Shown here piece by piece: positions 51,188-60,172 of a stretch of DNA of 64,000 nt. The notes under the pieces were generated by a model. The model was not told the origin of the DNA. It saw only the letters and a list, made by a program, of their open reading frames with translations, and did not search any database. Position numbers and translations under genes: made by a program. The DNA is from Flavobacterium crocinum. GTDB taxonomy: Bacteria; Bacteroidota; Bacteroidia; Flavobacteriales; Flavobacteriaceae. The stretch is from assembly GCF_003122385.1 (NCBI RefSeq), contig NZ_CP029255.1, positions 620,001 to 684,000 on the forward strand, given 5' to 3'. The first letter of the stretch is position 1; the number at the start of each line of letters is the position of its first letter.

Positions 51188-52507
51188 ATGAGCATTCTCA
51201 TACTCACTGCATGCATTATTTTTTTAATTCTACAGATTGCCTGGTTTAAAATCAATCCGTTTATAGCTTTTATTATTACGTCCCTTTTGGCTGCGCTTTT
51301 TCTGGGATTGCCAATAGAAACGATTTCTCCTGTTTTGCAAAAAGGACTTGGCGAAATGCTCGGTTCGATTACTTTAATTATTGTTTTCGGAACTTGTATT
51401 GGTAAACTTGCTGTTTCTTCCGGTGCTGCAAAAGTGATTGCCAAAACGGTTATGAATTGGACTGGAAGAAAATATGTTCGTTTGGGTTTAATGATAACTG
51501 GTTTTATAATTGGAATCCCGCTTTTTTACAGCGTTGGTTTTGTGCTTTTAGTTCCGTTAATTTTTTCGGTTGCGCATCAATTTAAACTGTCAAAAGTATA
51601 TTTAGGAATTCCAATGCTGGCTTCACTTTCTGTTGCACACGGATTTCTGCCTCCGCATCCTTCACCAATGGCTTTGAGCAGCATTTTGAAAGCAGATATC
51701 GGATTGGTTTTAATTTACGGAATCATAATCGCGATTCCGACAATATTGATTGCAGGTTTATGGTTTTCAACCCGATTTAAAAACATCAAAACCGAATCGG
51801 ATCATGAAATTTTAAATGTGGAAGAAATCACCAATGAAGGTAAATTACCCAGTTTTGGTTTGAGTTTATTCTCTGCTTTATTTCCCGTTTTCGGATTAAC
51901 GATTACTTCTTTACTTCCGCTGATTTCAGATAATGCAAAACTAATCGCTGTCTGCAAAATTATTGGAGATCCAAGTATCATCATGTTATTGTCACTTTTA
52001 CTTTGTACTTACACTTTAGGAATTAAAATGAACAGAAGTATGTCATCTGTTATGGACGATTATACGCAGGCTATAAAAGATGTCGCTTTAATTGTTTTAA
52101 TTGTCGGAGGTGCCGGCTGTTTAAAAGAAGTTATGATTGTAAGCGGCGTAAACGAAACTATTGTCGCGACTTTAAATCAGGTTAATATCCATCCCTTTTT
52201 ATTAGCATGGATAATGGCTGCAATAATTCGTATTTGTGTGGGCTCTGCGACTGCTGCCGGATTAATGACTGCCAGCGTTTTATTACCTTTACTACAATCC
52301 AACGATTTAGACCCTAATCTCTTTGTATTATCTGTCGGGGCCGGAAGCTTAATGTGTTCTCATGTTAACGATCCGAGTTTCTGGATGTTCAAGGAATATT
52401 TTAATATCAGTCTAAAAGACACTTTTAAATCCTGGACCGTAATGGAATCATTGGTTTCTGTTCTGGGAATTGTATTTATATTTATTTTAAACGCTTTAAT
52501 ACATTAA
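51188..52507 (+). CDS. GntP-family permease
   Basis: 439 residues with about 12 membrane segments. GntP (gluconate:H+ symporter) family members carry sugar acids or D-serine. Typical blocks are FGTCIGKLAVSSGAAKVIAK, IPLFYSVGFVLLVPLIFSVA, the HGFLPPHPSPMALS loop and CVGSATAAGLMTASVLLPLL. Which substrate cannot be known; the D-TA and dipeptidase genes nearby favour a D-hydroxy amino acid or related compound. Followed by ridA with four bases between. Confidence 0.9.
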   Translation: MSILILTACIIFLILQIAWFKINPFIAFIITSLLAALFLGLPIETISPVLQKGLGEMLGSITLIIVFGTCIGKLAVSSGAAKVIAKTVMNWTGRKYVRLGLMITGFIIGIPLFYSVGFVLLVPLIFSVAHQFKLSKVYLGIPMLASLSVAHGFLPPHPSPMALSSILKADIGLVLIYGIIIAIPTILIAGLWFSTRFKNIKTESDHEILNVEEITNEGKLPSFGLSLFSALFPVFGLTITSLLPLISDNAKLIAVCKIIGDPSIIMLLSLLLCTYTLGIKMNRSMSSVMDDYTQAIKDVALIVLIVGGAGCLKEVMIVSGVNETIVATLNQVNIHPFLLAWIMAAIIRICVGSATAAGLMTASVLLPLLQSNDLDPNLFVLSVGAGSLMCSHVNDPSFWMFKEYFNISLKDTFKSWTVMESLVSVLGIVFIFILNALIH

Positions 52508-52511
52508 AATC

Positions 52512-52979
52512 ATGAGTTTAAATCCGCAAGAAAAATTCGAAAGTCTGGGTTTGTCATTACCTCCTTCTCCACAGCCTTTGGGTATTTACAAACCGTATTT
52601 AGTAGACGGAAAATATTTATATCTATCCGGACACGGCCCTGTTCAGGATGACAAATCTTTAATTATTGGCCGTATTGGAGAAGACATGGATATCGAGGCT
52701 GGAAAACTAGCTGCAAGACAAGTTGGATTGACTATGCTTTCGACAATTGTAACCAATTTTGGAAGTTTAAGCAAAGTAAAAAGAGTCATCAAAGTTTTAG
52801 GAATGGTAAATTGTACCTCAGATTTCCTAAGACATCCTTACGTAATAAATGGTTGCAGCGAATTATTTGCAGAAGTTTGGGGACAAGAAAACGGAATCGG
52901 CGTGAGAAGTGCTGTCGGATTTGGATCACTTCCTGATAATATTCCGGTTGAAGTAGAAGCGCTTTTTGAATTGTACTAA
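52512..52979 (+). CDS. RidA/YjgF/Rid family protein
   Basis: 155 residues. Rid-family enamine/imine deaminase, which removes reactive products of PLP-dependent dehydratases. Seen here: SGHGPVQDDKSLIIG, IVTNFGSLSKVKRVIKVLGM and GQENGIGVRSAVGFGSLPDN (with the conserved Arg in RSAVG), which end the active site of the trimer. This fits a role with the PLP-dependent D-amino acid lyase encoded 0.3 kb downstream. Confidence 0.9.
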   Translation: MSLNPQEKFESLGLSLPPSPQPLGIYKPYLVDGKYLYLSGHGPVQDDKSLIIGRIGEDMDIEAGKLAARQVGLTMLSTIVTNFGSLSKVKRVIKVLGMVNCTSDFLRHPYVINGCSELFAEVWGQENGIGVRSAVGFGSLPDNIPVEVEALFELY

Positions 52980-52994
52980 CTGTTTCGTTTTTTT

Positions 52995-53134
52995 AAACAC
53001 ATAGAGACATAGTTTATTTAGATTTATAAATAAGGAAAATGAAAGAAACTAGTTTCTCACACATAACTGTGTGAATTTAAATAAGTGAAACTCCTTTTTC
53101 AACACAAAAGAAAACCATGACTCTTCTATGTGTT
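52995..53134. repeat. MITE-like element, family A copy 3 (diverged)
   Basis: Starts AAACACATAGAGACATAG (one change from copy 1) and ends with TCTATGTGTT; the interior has AAGAAACTAGTTTCTCACACA, AACTGTGTGAATTTA. About 140 bp like the other copies. It lies directly before a family B element, and both are inside the permease-dipeptidase cluster. Confidence 0.75.
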
Positions 53135-53144
53135 AAAAATTTAG

Positions 53145-53259
53145 CTACAGATTAGAAGGATTAAAAAGATTAATCTGCGTGATCTGCCACACGAGCGATA
53201 GCGAACTGGCAAAGCAAATCTGCGAGAGAAAAAATCCTTCAAATCATTTTAATCTGTGG
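53145..53259. repeat. Family B element with embedded 26-bp motif
   Basis: Ends CTACAGATTAGAAGGATTA (53145) and AAATCATTTTAATCTGTGG (ending 53259), related to 6637-6747. In the middle is CGAGCGATAGCGAACTGGCA (53192; 26 bp in full), also at 37902. With the family A copy it fills the 307-bp gap between ridA and the D-TA gene. Confidence 0.75.
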
Positions 53260-53286
53260 CAAAAAAATTAAGTAAAATATAGATTT

Positions 53287-54378
53287 ATGCAAAAGAACTG
53301 GTGGGAAATAAATTCTGAAACACTTATCGATACTCCGTTTTTAGCAGTTTACGAAGATCGGGTAAGACAAAATATTGAAAAGCTCATTTCTTATGTAAAA
53401 GGTGACACGCAGCGATTGCGCCCGCATATTAAAACACATAAAAATGCCGAAATTTTAGAGCTTTTTAAAATTTATAATATCAAGAAAATAAAATGCGCTA
53501 CAATTGCTGAAGCTGAACTGGCCGCCAATCAAAATATCGAAGACATTCTTTTAGCTTATCAACCTGTTGGATTAAAAGCCGAAAGATGGATTTCATTAAT
53601 TAAAAAATTTCCTGAGATTCATTTTTCAACTATTACAGACAATTTGAAAACGGCTTCTGATTTAGATGGAATTGCTAAAAAAAACAATCTTATTTTGTCT
53701 GTTTATTTAGATTTAAATACCGGAATGAACCGAACTGGTTTTTCAATTTCAGAAAATTGGATTGGGTTAATTGACCAAATTTCACAATTAAAAAATATTC
53801 AATTTGAAGGGATCCATATTTATGATGGTCATATAAAAGGAAGTGTTGAAGAAAGAAATTTAGAAGCTTCTAAGTCTTTTGAGCAAATTATCAGTAAAGC
53901 AGAAAACTTTAAAATTGTTGCTGGAGGTTCTAATACTTTTCCGTTTTATGCCAAACAGGAAAATGTAGAATGTAGTCCGGGAACTTTTGTTTTTTGGGAT
54001 TCTAATTATCAAAATAACTTACCCGAGCAGGATTTTAAACCTGCATTAGTAATCGTTGGAACCATTATTTCAAAACCTACAAAAAACACTTTTTGTGTCG
54101 ATATTGGTTATAAAGCGGTTTCATCAGAAAATCCGATTGACAAAAGATTGGTTGTTTTGAATGATGAAAATCTTATTCCAACTGCACATTCTGAAGAACA
54201 TTTGGTTGTAGAAAATCGAGGCCAGAATGAATATGAAATTGGCAATATTATTTATGCTGAACCATATCATGTTTGTCCAACTGTTGCCTTATATGACAAT
54301 CTTCAGGCGGTGAATAAAAAACATCAAATTTATGCGCAATGGCCTGTTGGTGCGCGAGGCCGAAAAAATACTATTTAA
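53287..54378 (+). CDS. D-TA family PLP-dependent enzyme (D-threonine aldolase/D-serine dehydratase type)
   Basis: 363 residues. PLP-binding Lys is in RPHIKTHKNAEI (residues ~43-54); VAGGSNTFPFY binds the phosphate; the C-terminal metal ligands are the His of SEEHLVV and the His-x-Cys of EPYHVCPTVALYD, as in zinc-dependent D-threonine aldolase and DSD1-like D-serine dehydratase. The reaction (aldol cleavage or dehydration) cannot be told from the sequence. RidA and the dipeptidase adjoin it. Confidence 0.9.
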   Translation: MQKNWWEINSETLIDTPFLAVYEDRVRQNIEKLISYVKGDTQRLRPHIKTHKNAEILELFKIYNIKKIKCATIAEAELAANQNIEDILLAYQPVGLKAERWISLIKKFPEIHFSTITDNLKTASDLDGIAKKNNLILSVYLDLNTGMNRTGFSISENWIGLIDQISQLKNIQFEGIHIYDGHIKGSVEERNLEASKSFEQIISKAENFKIVAGGSNTFPFYAKQENVECSPGTFVFWDSNYQNNLPEQDFKPALVIVGTIISKPTKNTFCVDIGYKAVSSENPIDKRLVVLNDENLIPTAHSEEHLVVENRGQNEYEIGNIIYAEPYHVCPTVALYDNLQAVNKKHQIYAQWPVGARGRKNTI

Positions 54379-54393
54379 TTTTTAATCTGAATT

Positions 54394-55464
54394 ATGTTTA
54401 TACTAGACGCCCATTTGGATCTCAGCATGAATGCAATGGAATGGAATCGTGATCTGAGAAACGATGTTCCAACTTTACGAAACTTAGAAAAAGGAATGAC
54501 CGACAAACCTGACCGCGAACGTGCGACGGTTTCTTTTCCTGATTTGCGACGCGGCAATATTGGAATTGTCGTTGCCACTCAAATTGCAAGATTTGTAAAA
54601 CCCGGCAGTATTATTCCGGGATGGAATTCTCCGGAACAAGCCTGGGCACAAACTCAGGGACAGCTGACCTGGTACAAATCCATGGAAGAAGCCGGAGAAA
54701 TGACGCAGATTACAGATAAAAAATCACTCCTAAATCATTTTGATTTATGGAACGATGGAACTTCAAACGATAAGAAACCAATTGGATATATTTTAAGTTT
54801 AGAAGGCGCCGATTCAATTGTAAATATTTCCTATTTAGAAAAAGCCTATAATTACGGATTACGAGCCATTGGCCCTGCACATTACGGCCCGGGAAGATAC
54901 GCCAACGGAACCGATGCAACGGGAAAAATGAACCAGAACGGAATTGATTTATTGAAAGAAATGGAACGTTTGAATATTATTCTCGATGCAACCCATTTAT
55001 GTGATGATGCTTTTTGGCAGGCATTAGATCATTTTAATGGAGCAGTTTGGGCAAGTCACAACAATTGCAGGGCTTTAGTTGATCATAATCGTCAATACAG
55101 CGACGAGATGATTAAAGCTTTAATTTCCAGAGGAGCTGTTATTGGCGGTGCTTTAGATGCGTGGATGATGGTTCCGAATTGGGAAAGAGGAATTTCAGAT
55201 CCGAAGAAAATGAATTGTAGTTTAGAAACCGCTTTCAAACACATGGATCATATTTGCCAGCTGGCAGGAAATGCAAATCATATCGGAATTGGTTCTGATT
55301 TGGACGGCGCTTTTGGAACAGAACAATGTCCGTATGATTTAGACACTATTGCCGATTTGCAAAAATTAGTTCTGATCTTTAAAAATCACGGTTATTCTGA
55401 TGAAGATCTCAAAAAAATCTTTCATCAAAATTGGATTGATTTTCTGGTAAAACATTGGGATTAA
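54394..55464 (+). CDS. Dipeptidase (renal dipeptidase/membrane dipeptidase family)
   Basis: 356 residues. Zinc dipeptidase of the M19 family. Metal motif: HLD in DAHLDLSMNAMEW near the start; the His of DATHLCDDAFWQ, the His of WASHNNCRALVDHNRQ; and the active-site Asp in GIGSDLDGAFGTE. No signal peptide is seen, so cytoplasmic. M19 enzymes prefer dipeptides with a D-residue at the C-terminus, which fits with the D-amino acid enzyme upstream. 15 bases after it. Confidence 0.92.
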   Translation: MFILDAHLDLSMNAMEWNRDLRNDVPTLRNLEKGMTDKPDRERATVSFPDLRRGNIGIVVATQIARFVKPGSIIPGWNSPEQAWAQTQGQLTWYKSMEEAGEMTQITDKKSLLNHFDLWNDGTSNDKKPIGYILSLEGADSIVNISYLEKAYNYGLRAIGPAHYGPGRYANGTDATGKMNQNGIDLLKEMERLNIILDATHLCDDAFWQALDHFNGAVWASHNNCRALVDHNRQYSDEMIKALISRGAVIGGALDAWMMVPNWERGISDPKKMNCSLETAFKHMDHICQLAGNANHIGIGSDLDGAFGTEQCPYDLDTIADLQKLVLIFKNHGYSDEDLKKIFHQNWIDFLVKHWD

Positions 55465-56237
55465 ATAACCGTCAGATTAGGAAAGTTCTCTTTGTATAAT
55501 TTTAATTTTTTATCATTAGGCTCTTCTTCGGTAATTACATAATTTACCTCAGACAAACTAGCGATTTTCATTTTAAGAACCGTATTTAATTTTTCTGTAA
55601 TAGTTAAAACCGCTGTTTTTTTAGAAGCCTGAATCATTGCTTTTTTAACCTGAACCGTTTCCCAATCAGAATCAGAATAACCGCCGTCAATGTCAAGAGC
55701 ATTTGTTCCTAAAACCAAAAGATCTGCTTTTATGTTGGCCAATTGATGAAAAGCCTCACCGCTTACACACATCTGACTGTACGAAGAAATGCTTCCGCCA
55801 ATCATAATGGTTTTGATATTGGGTTTGTCTAAAAGCTGAACCGCCGTTAGAGCCGTAATCGTAAAAACAGTTAAATTAAGATCGTTTGGAATTAATCGGA
55901 TGAACTCACGAATGGTAGTTCCTCCATCAACAATTAAAACCATTCCGTCATGAAGAAGTCCGACCGCTTTTTGAGCAATAACTTGCTTGGCTTCGACAGC
56001 ATAAGTCTGGTTGGATGAAGAATAGTGATATCCTTTTGTCATCGCGCCGCCTTTTACTTTAATTAAAAGTGCGTCAGCGTCAAGCTCATTAATATCACGA
56101 CGAACAGTATCTTCGGAAACACCAAGTTTAGCCGAAAGAGTTTCAAAACTAACACGCGTGTGCAGGTTAATCTCTTTTAGAATATGATTTTTACGTTCTT
56201 CTTTACTGTAATTTAAAACTTCATTTTCAGTGCTCAT
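55461..56237 (-). CDS. DeoR/GlpR family transcriptional regulator
   Basis: 258 residues. N-terminal winged HTH (KNHILKEINLHTRVSFETLS then AKLGVSEDTVRRDINELDAD, residues ~16-55) and a C-terminal sugar-phosphate-binding DeoRC domain with VDGGTTIREFIRLI and LNLTVFTITALTAVQLL. This family is usually a repressor released by a phosphorylated metabolite. The stop overlaps the dipeptidase stop by four bases; the gene is transcribed away from the GH20 gene. A candidate target is the pair of direct repeats at 51081-51117. Confidence 0.92.
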   Translation of the reverse strand: MSTENEVLNYSKEERKNHILKEINLHTRVSFETLSAKLGVSEDTVRRDINELDADALLIKVKGGAMTKGYHYSSSNQTYAVEAKQVIAQKAVGLLHDGMVLIVDGGTTIREFIRLIPNDLNLTVFTITALTAVQLLDKPNIKTIMIGGSISSYSQMCVSGEAFHQLANIKADLLVLGTNALDIDGGYSDSDWETVQVKKAMIQASKKTAVLTITEKLNTVLKMKIASLSEVNYVITEEEPNDKKLKLYKENFPNLTVI

Positions 56238-56393
56238 GCCGATTGTTTTTTTCTAATTACAAAAATAAACAATTCGTAAATATTTCATTCAATCCAAAAG
56301 CTGTATTCGCAAGAAAATCATTCAAAAATTCAACTTTAAAACCATTTATCTATCTTTAAAATACCATTTTACAAAATTTAAAGTTTTTCCCTT

Positions 56394-58685
56394 ATGAAAA
56401 AAATCTTTTTTCTTTTCTTCTTCTTAGCTTTTTTAAATGGAAATGCTCAAAATTCACAACAGAACATCTCGATAATTCCTGCTCCAAACTTTTATAAATT
56501 GACAGGAGACAGCATTCTAATCAATGGAAAAGTTCAAGTGAATTTTATAAATAAAAATTTCAGTGATAAAGAATCGAAATCGGCAAAAATTTTAGAATCG
56601 GCATTAAACTCGAAATCAAATTCAAAGAAATCAAATATAAAAATTGAGTTTAATTCAGATGTAAATTTCAAATCGAAAGAAGGTTATAAAATTGAAATTT
56701 CTTCAAATAAAATTTCAGTTTCAGGAAAAGAAGAAGGATTATTTTATGCTGTTCAAACTTTATTACAGCTTCTTCCCAACAAAATTTCTGCTGAAATTAA
56801 ATTACCCTGCGTAATTATCGAAGATCAACCTCGATATTCTTACCGAGGCTTGCATTTAGACGTCTGCCGTCATTTTTTCTCTGTTTCTGTTATAAAAGAT
56901 TTTATCAGACAAATGTCCAGCTATAAATTAAATAATTTCCATTGGCATTTAACTGACGATCAAGGCTGGAGAATTGAAATAAAAAAATATCCAAAACTGA
57001 CGGAAGTCGGCTCCAAAAGAGCGCAGACTTTAGTGGGGAATAAATTCGAAAGATCTCCATTTTTTTTCGATGGAAATCCATACGGCGGATTTTACACTCA
57101 GGAAGAAATTAAGGACGTTGTAAAATTTGCCGAAGCGCATTATGTAAATGTAATTCCCGAAATAGAAATGCCGGGTCATGCTTCTGCAGCTGTAACCGCA
57201 TATCCAAATCTAGCCTGTTTTCCAGATCGGAATTATAAAGTGGTAGAATCCTGGGGCGTTTTTGAAGATGTTTTTTGCGCCGGAAAAGGCGAGACTTTTA
57301 CTTTTTTGGAAGATGTTTTAACAGAAGTTATGACTTTATTTCCAAGTAAAAACATTCATATTGGCGGAGACGAATGTCCAAAAACGAGATGGAAAGCTTG
57401 TCCGAATTGTCAAAAAAGAATCAAAGATTTAGGTTTAAAAGATGAGCATGAATTACAGAGTTATTTCATTAAACGAATCGAAAAATTCCTGAATGCAAAC
57501 GGAAGACAGATTTTTGGCTGGGATGAAATCTTGGAAGGGGGACTCGCACCAAATGCTGCCGTTATGTCCTGGCGAGGAGAATCGGGCGGTATTCACGCTG
57601 CAAAACTGAAACATCCGGTTGTAATGACGCCCGAAAGTACTGTCTATTTTGATTACAATCAGGGATATTCTCCAAACGAACCGCTCACGGTCGGCAGATT
57701 AAGTACTTTAGAAAAAGTGTATCATTACAACCCAACTCCTGTGGATAGTTTAACTGTTGAAGAACAAAAATATATTATCGGAGTTCAGGCCAATTTATGG
57801 TCGGAATATTTAACCAGTCCTGCAAAATTGAATTATATGCTTTATCCGAGAATTTTTGCTTTGGCTGAAATTGCCTGGACCCAAACTCCGAATAAAAATT
57901 ACAATCATTTTATCCAAAATCAATTACCCTATCATTTAGAAAAACTGGAATTAGAAAACAGATTATATAAAGTTCCAACGCCTTTTGGTTCTGAAGAAAA
58001 AGCATTAATTGCATCAAAGTATATTTTAGATTTAAAACCAACAATAAAAAACGGAAAAATCCTTTATACGATTGATGGATACAATCCAGATGAAACAGCA
58101 GAATTATATCAAAATCCCGTAACGATAAATATTCCGAAAGGAGAATATCGAATTATAAAAACAATTCAAATCAGCGAAAGCGGTCAAAGAAGCTCTATCA
58201 ATAAAATTATTGTCCGCAATCCGGATTTAAAACCTGCAATTACAATTCAACCAAAGAAAAACGGACTAAAATTTGACTATTTCACAGGAACATTTAAACA
58301 GGTTCAGGATTTGGAACTTTCGAAACCAGTTAATTCCGGAGTTTTAGAAGGCAAAATCAGTGCAGAAAAATGGAAAACGAAATTAGAGCGTTATATCGGT
58401 TTAAAATTCAACGGATATATCTTTATTCCAGAAACAGGAAATTATACTTTTTCGACGCTTTCAGACGACGGATCGAAGCTTTTTATAGACGATGAATTAA
58501 TTGTAAACAATGATGGTATTCATTGGATGAATGAAGATTACGGAGCAGTTAAATTGGAAAAAGGATTCCACAAACTCAACATCAGTTATTTTGACTTGAC
58601 TGGCGGCACGATTTTAAACTGTTTTATGCAGAAAGAAGGTAAGAAGAAAGAAGAAATTAATGCTTCACAGCTTTACTACGAATAG
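56394..58685 (+). CDS. Beta-N-acetylhexosaminidase (GH20) with C-terminal PA14 domain
   Basis: 763 residues. Signal peptide KKIFFLFFFLAFLNGNAQ, so exported. N-terminal GH20b domain, then the GH20 barrel with FHWHLTDDQGWRIEIKKYP and catalytic Asp-Glu in HIGGDECPKTRWK (residues ~322-334), and the C-terminal Trp in WTQTPNKNYNHF. After about residue 560 a Ig/FN3-like linker and a PA14 domain (YIGLKFNGYIFIPETGNYTF then DDGSKLFIDDELIVNNDG) follow. It releases terminal GlcNAc/GalNAc from glycans. Cytoplasmic steps could follow in the same cluster, but a GlcNAc transporter is not seen. Confidence 0.93.
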   Translation: MKKIFFLFFFLAFLNGNAQNSQQNISIIPAPNFYKLTGDSILINGKVQVNFINKNFSDKESKSAKILESALNSKSNSKKSNIKIEFNSDVNFKSKEGYKIEISSNKISVSGKEEGLFYAVQTLLQLLPNKISAEIKLPCVIIEDQPRYSYRGLHLDVCRHFFSVSVIKDFIRQMSSYKLNNFHWHLTDDQGWRIEIKKYPKLTEVGSKRAQTLVGNKFERSPFFFDGNPYGGFYTQEEIKDVVKFAEAHYVNVIPEIEMPGHASAAVTAYPNLACFPDRNYKVVESWGVFEDVFCAGKGETFTFLEDVLTEVMTLFPSKNIHIGGDECPKTRWKACPNCQKRIKDLGLKDEHELQSYFIKRIEKFLNANGRQIFGWDEILEGGLAPNAAVMSWRGESGGIHAAKLKHPVVMTPESTVYFDYNQGYSPNEPLTVGRLSTLEKVYHYNPTPVDSLTVEEQKYIIGVQANLWSEYLTSPAKLNYMLYPRIFALAEIAWTQTPNKNYNHFIQNQLPYHLEKLELENRLYKVPTPFGSEEKALIASKYILDLKPTIKNGKILYTIDGYNPDETAELYQNPVTINIPKGEYRIIKTIQISESGQRSSINKIIVRNPDLKPAITIQPKKNGLKFDYFTGTFKQVQDLELSKPVNSGVLEGKISAEKWKTKLERYIGLKFNGYIFIPETGNYTFSTLSDDGSKLFIDDELIVNNDGIHWMNEDYGAVKLEKGFHKLNISYFDLTGGTILNCFMQKEGKKKEEINASQLYYE

Positions 58686-58747
58686 AAAGTAAAAAAGAAC
58701 AACTCTTTTGATTGGATAGAATTTATAAAAACTGCTTTATCCTTAAA

Positions 58748-58928
58748 AACCCTAGCGGGGTTAAATATTTATAGAATATCAATAAAACAAATTAAAAAAA
58801 GCTCCAGCGGAGTGACATATTTTTGTAACTGTAAAATTATGTCACTCCGCTGGAGCTTTATCTCGCAAACGATTATTTCTTTGCTATAAATATTTCGCTT
58901 CTCCGAAGCTTACAAAAAAAAGGAGCTC
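58748..58928. repeat. Nested hairpin element (family D, copy 3)
   Basis: Same layout as at 34051: AACCCTAGCGGGGTT, AAATATTTATAG, inner arms AGCTCCAGCGGAGTGACATA and TGTCACTCCGCTGGAGCT, then CTATAAATATTTCGCTTCTC. The base changes are compensated in the inner stem (GGAGTGAC pairs with GTCACTCC), which shows that structure is kept. Located between convergent GH20 and sdhB. Confidence 0.88.
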
Positions 58929-58949
58929 TCTTTTGAGAAAGCTCCTTCT
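58919..58949 (-). terminator. Terminator after sdhB
   Basis: AAGGAGCTCTC / GAGAAAGCTCCTT hairpin with an A/T tail, 23 bases past the sdhB stop. It overlaps the end of the family D element. Confidence 0.65.
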
Positions 58950-58971
58950 AATTTTATATAAAAAAGATAAA

Positions 58972-59718
58972 TTAACCTTTTAAACTTGCTGCTAAATATT
59001 CACGGTTCATACGTGCGATATTTTCAAGTGAAATTCCTTTTGGACATTCAATTTCACAAGCTCCTGTATTAGTACAGTTACCGAAACCTTCTAAATCCAT
59101 TTGGTGAACCATGTTTAATACACGGTCAACTGCTTCAACTTTACCTTGTGGCAATAATGCATATTGAGAAACTTTTGCAGAAACGAATAACATTGCTGAA
59201 GAGTTTTTACAAGTTGCAACACAAGCTCCACAACCAATACAAGCAGCTGCATCAAATGATTTGTCCGCATCGTCTTTGTTAACTGGAATAGTATTCGCGT
59301 CGATTGTATTTCCTGAAGTGTTTACAGAAATAAATCCTCCTGCGTGTTGAATTCTGTCAAAAGAACTTCTGTCAACCACTAAATCTTTAATTACCGGGAA
59401 AGCTTTTGCTCTAAATGGCTCGATAAAAATCGTGTCACCATCTTTAAACATACGCATGTGCAACTGACAAGTTGTAACACCTCTGTCTGGTCCGTGCGCT
59501 TCACCATTGATGAATAAAGAACACATTCCGCAGATTCCCTCACGACAGTCGTGGTCAAATGCTACAGGCTCTTCTCCTTTGTTGATTAAACCTTCGTTAA
59601 GAACGTCTAACATTTCAAGGAAAGACATATCCGGTTCGATTCCATCGATAGGATATTCTACAATCCCTCCTTTATCTTGAGCGTTTTTTTGACGCCATAT
59701 TTTTAATGTAAGTTTCAT
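58972..59718 (-). CDS. sdhB: Succinate dehydrogenase/fumarate reductase iron-sulfur subunit
   Basis: 248 residues. Three Fe-S clusters: [2Fe-2S] in [12 protein letters not shown] and TTCQLHMR, [4Fe-4S] in [14 protein letters not shown], and [3Fe-4S] in [13 protein letters not shown]. Peripheral subunit of complex II on the cytoplasmic side of the membrane, passing electrons from SdhA to SdhC. Separated from sdhA by 443 bp because of the four-helix-bundle gene insertion. Confidence 0.97.
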   Translation of the reverse strand: MKLTLKIWRQKNAQDKGGIVEYPIDGIEPDMSFLEMLDVLNEGLINKGEEPVAFDHDCREGICGMCSLFINGEAHGPDRGVTTCQLHMRMFKDGDTIFIEPFRAKAFPVIKDLVVDRSSFDRIQHAGGFISVNTSGNTIDANTIPVNKDDADKSFDAAACIGCGACVATCKNSSAMLFVSAKVSQYALLPQGKVEAVDRVLNMVHQMDLEGFGNCTNTGACEIECPKGISLENIARMNREYLAASLKG

Positions 59719-59731
59719 ATTTATGTTATGT

Positions 59732-59764
59732 GTTATAAGTTAAGAGTTAAACGTCATAGGGTTA
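59732..59764. repeat. Inverted repeat, SdhB-side end of the four-helix-bundle cassette
   Basis: GTTATAAGTTAAGAGTTAA (59732-59750) and AGGGTTA (59758-59764). Its complement, with a short insertion, is at 60139-60172. Both flank the small gene. Confidence 0.65.
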
Positions 59765-60139
59765 CTATTCCATTTTCGTCTTAGCTAAATAATTTATGTA
59801 TCCATTTAATATTGCTTTGGTTCTTTCGAACCTTTCTCTAAATTGTTGCAACAAATCTTCTTCAATATAATTCTCATCTAAAGCAGTAATTACCTGATTT
59901 AAAGCTTCTGTTAAAGAACCTCTTGCAATTCTACAGAATTGAATATTTTCTTGATAATGATATCTGCCAAACCCTTCGGCAATATTATCACTAACAGATC
60001 TAGAAGATCGTTTTAGCTGACTTGTTAAGGCATATTTTTCGTCAATTGGAAATTTCGAAAGAATATTTCGAGAAACAAAGATTCTTAATTCACGTGCTGC
60101 TTTCCAGCACTCTAAATCTTCGAACGACTTTAAACTCAT
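59765..60139 (-). CDS. Four-helix-bundle protein (S23/23S rRNA intervening-sequence family)
   Basis: 124 residues of the four-helix-bundle family found in rRNA intervening sequences and as free genes in Bacteroidetes. Signature: FEDLECWKAARELRIFVSRN at the start, then LTSQLKRSSRSVSDNIAEGF and GRYHYQENIQFCRIARGSLT in helices 2-3. Function unknown; it forms pentamers in structures of relatives, from memory. It lies between sdhA and sdhB in the same direction, and is bracketed by inverted repeats 59732-59764 and 60139-60172. Such a position inside a conserved operon indicates recent insertion. Confidence 0.9.
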   Translation of the reverse strand: MSLKSFEDLECWKAARELRIFVSRNILSKFPIDEKYALTSQLKRSSRSVSDNIAEGFGRYHYQENIQFCRIARGSLTEALNQVITALDENYIEEDLLQQFRERFERTKAILNGYINYLAKTKME

Positions 60140-60172
60140 AACCCTTAACTCTTAACCTTTATTATTTATAAC
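60139..60172. repeat. Inverted repeat, SdhA-side end of the four-helix-bundle cassette
   Basis: TAACCC then TTAACTCTTAACC and TTATAAC, the complement of the arm at 59732. It overlaps the start of the four-helix-bundle gene at one side and the last codons of sdhA at the other. Confidence 0.65.
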
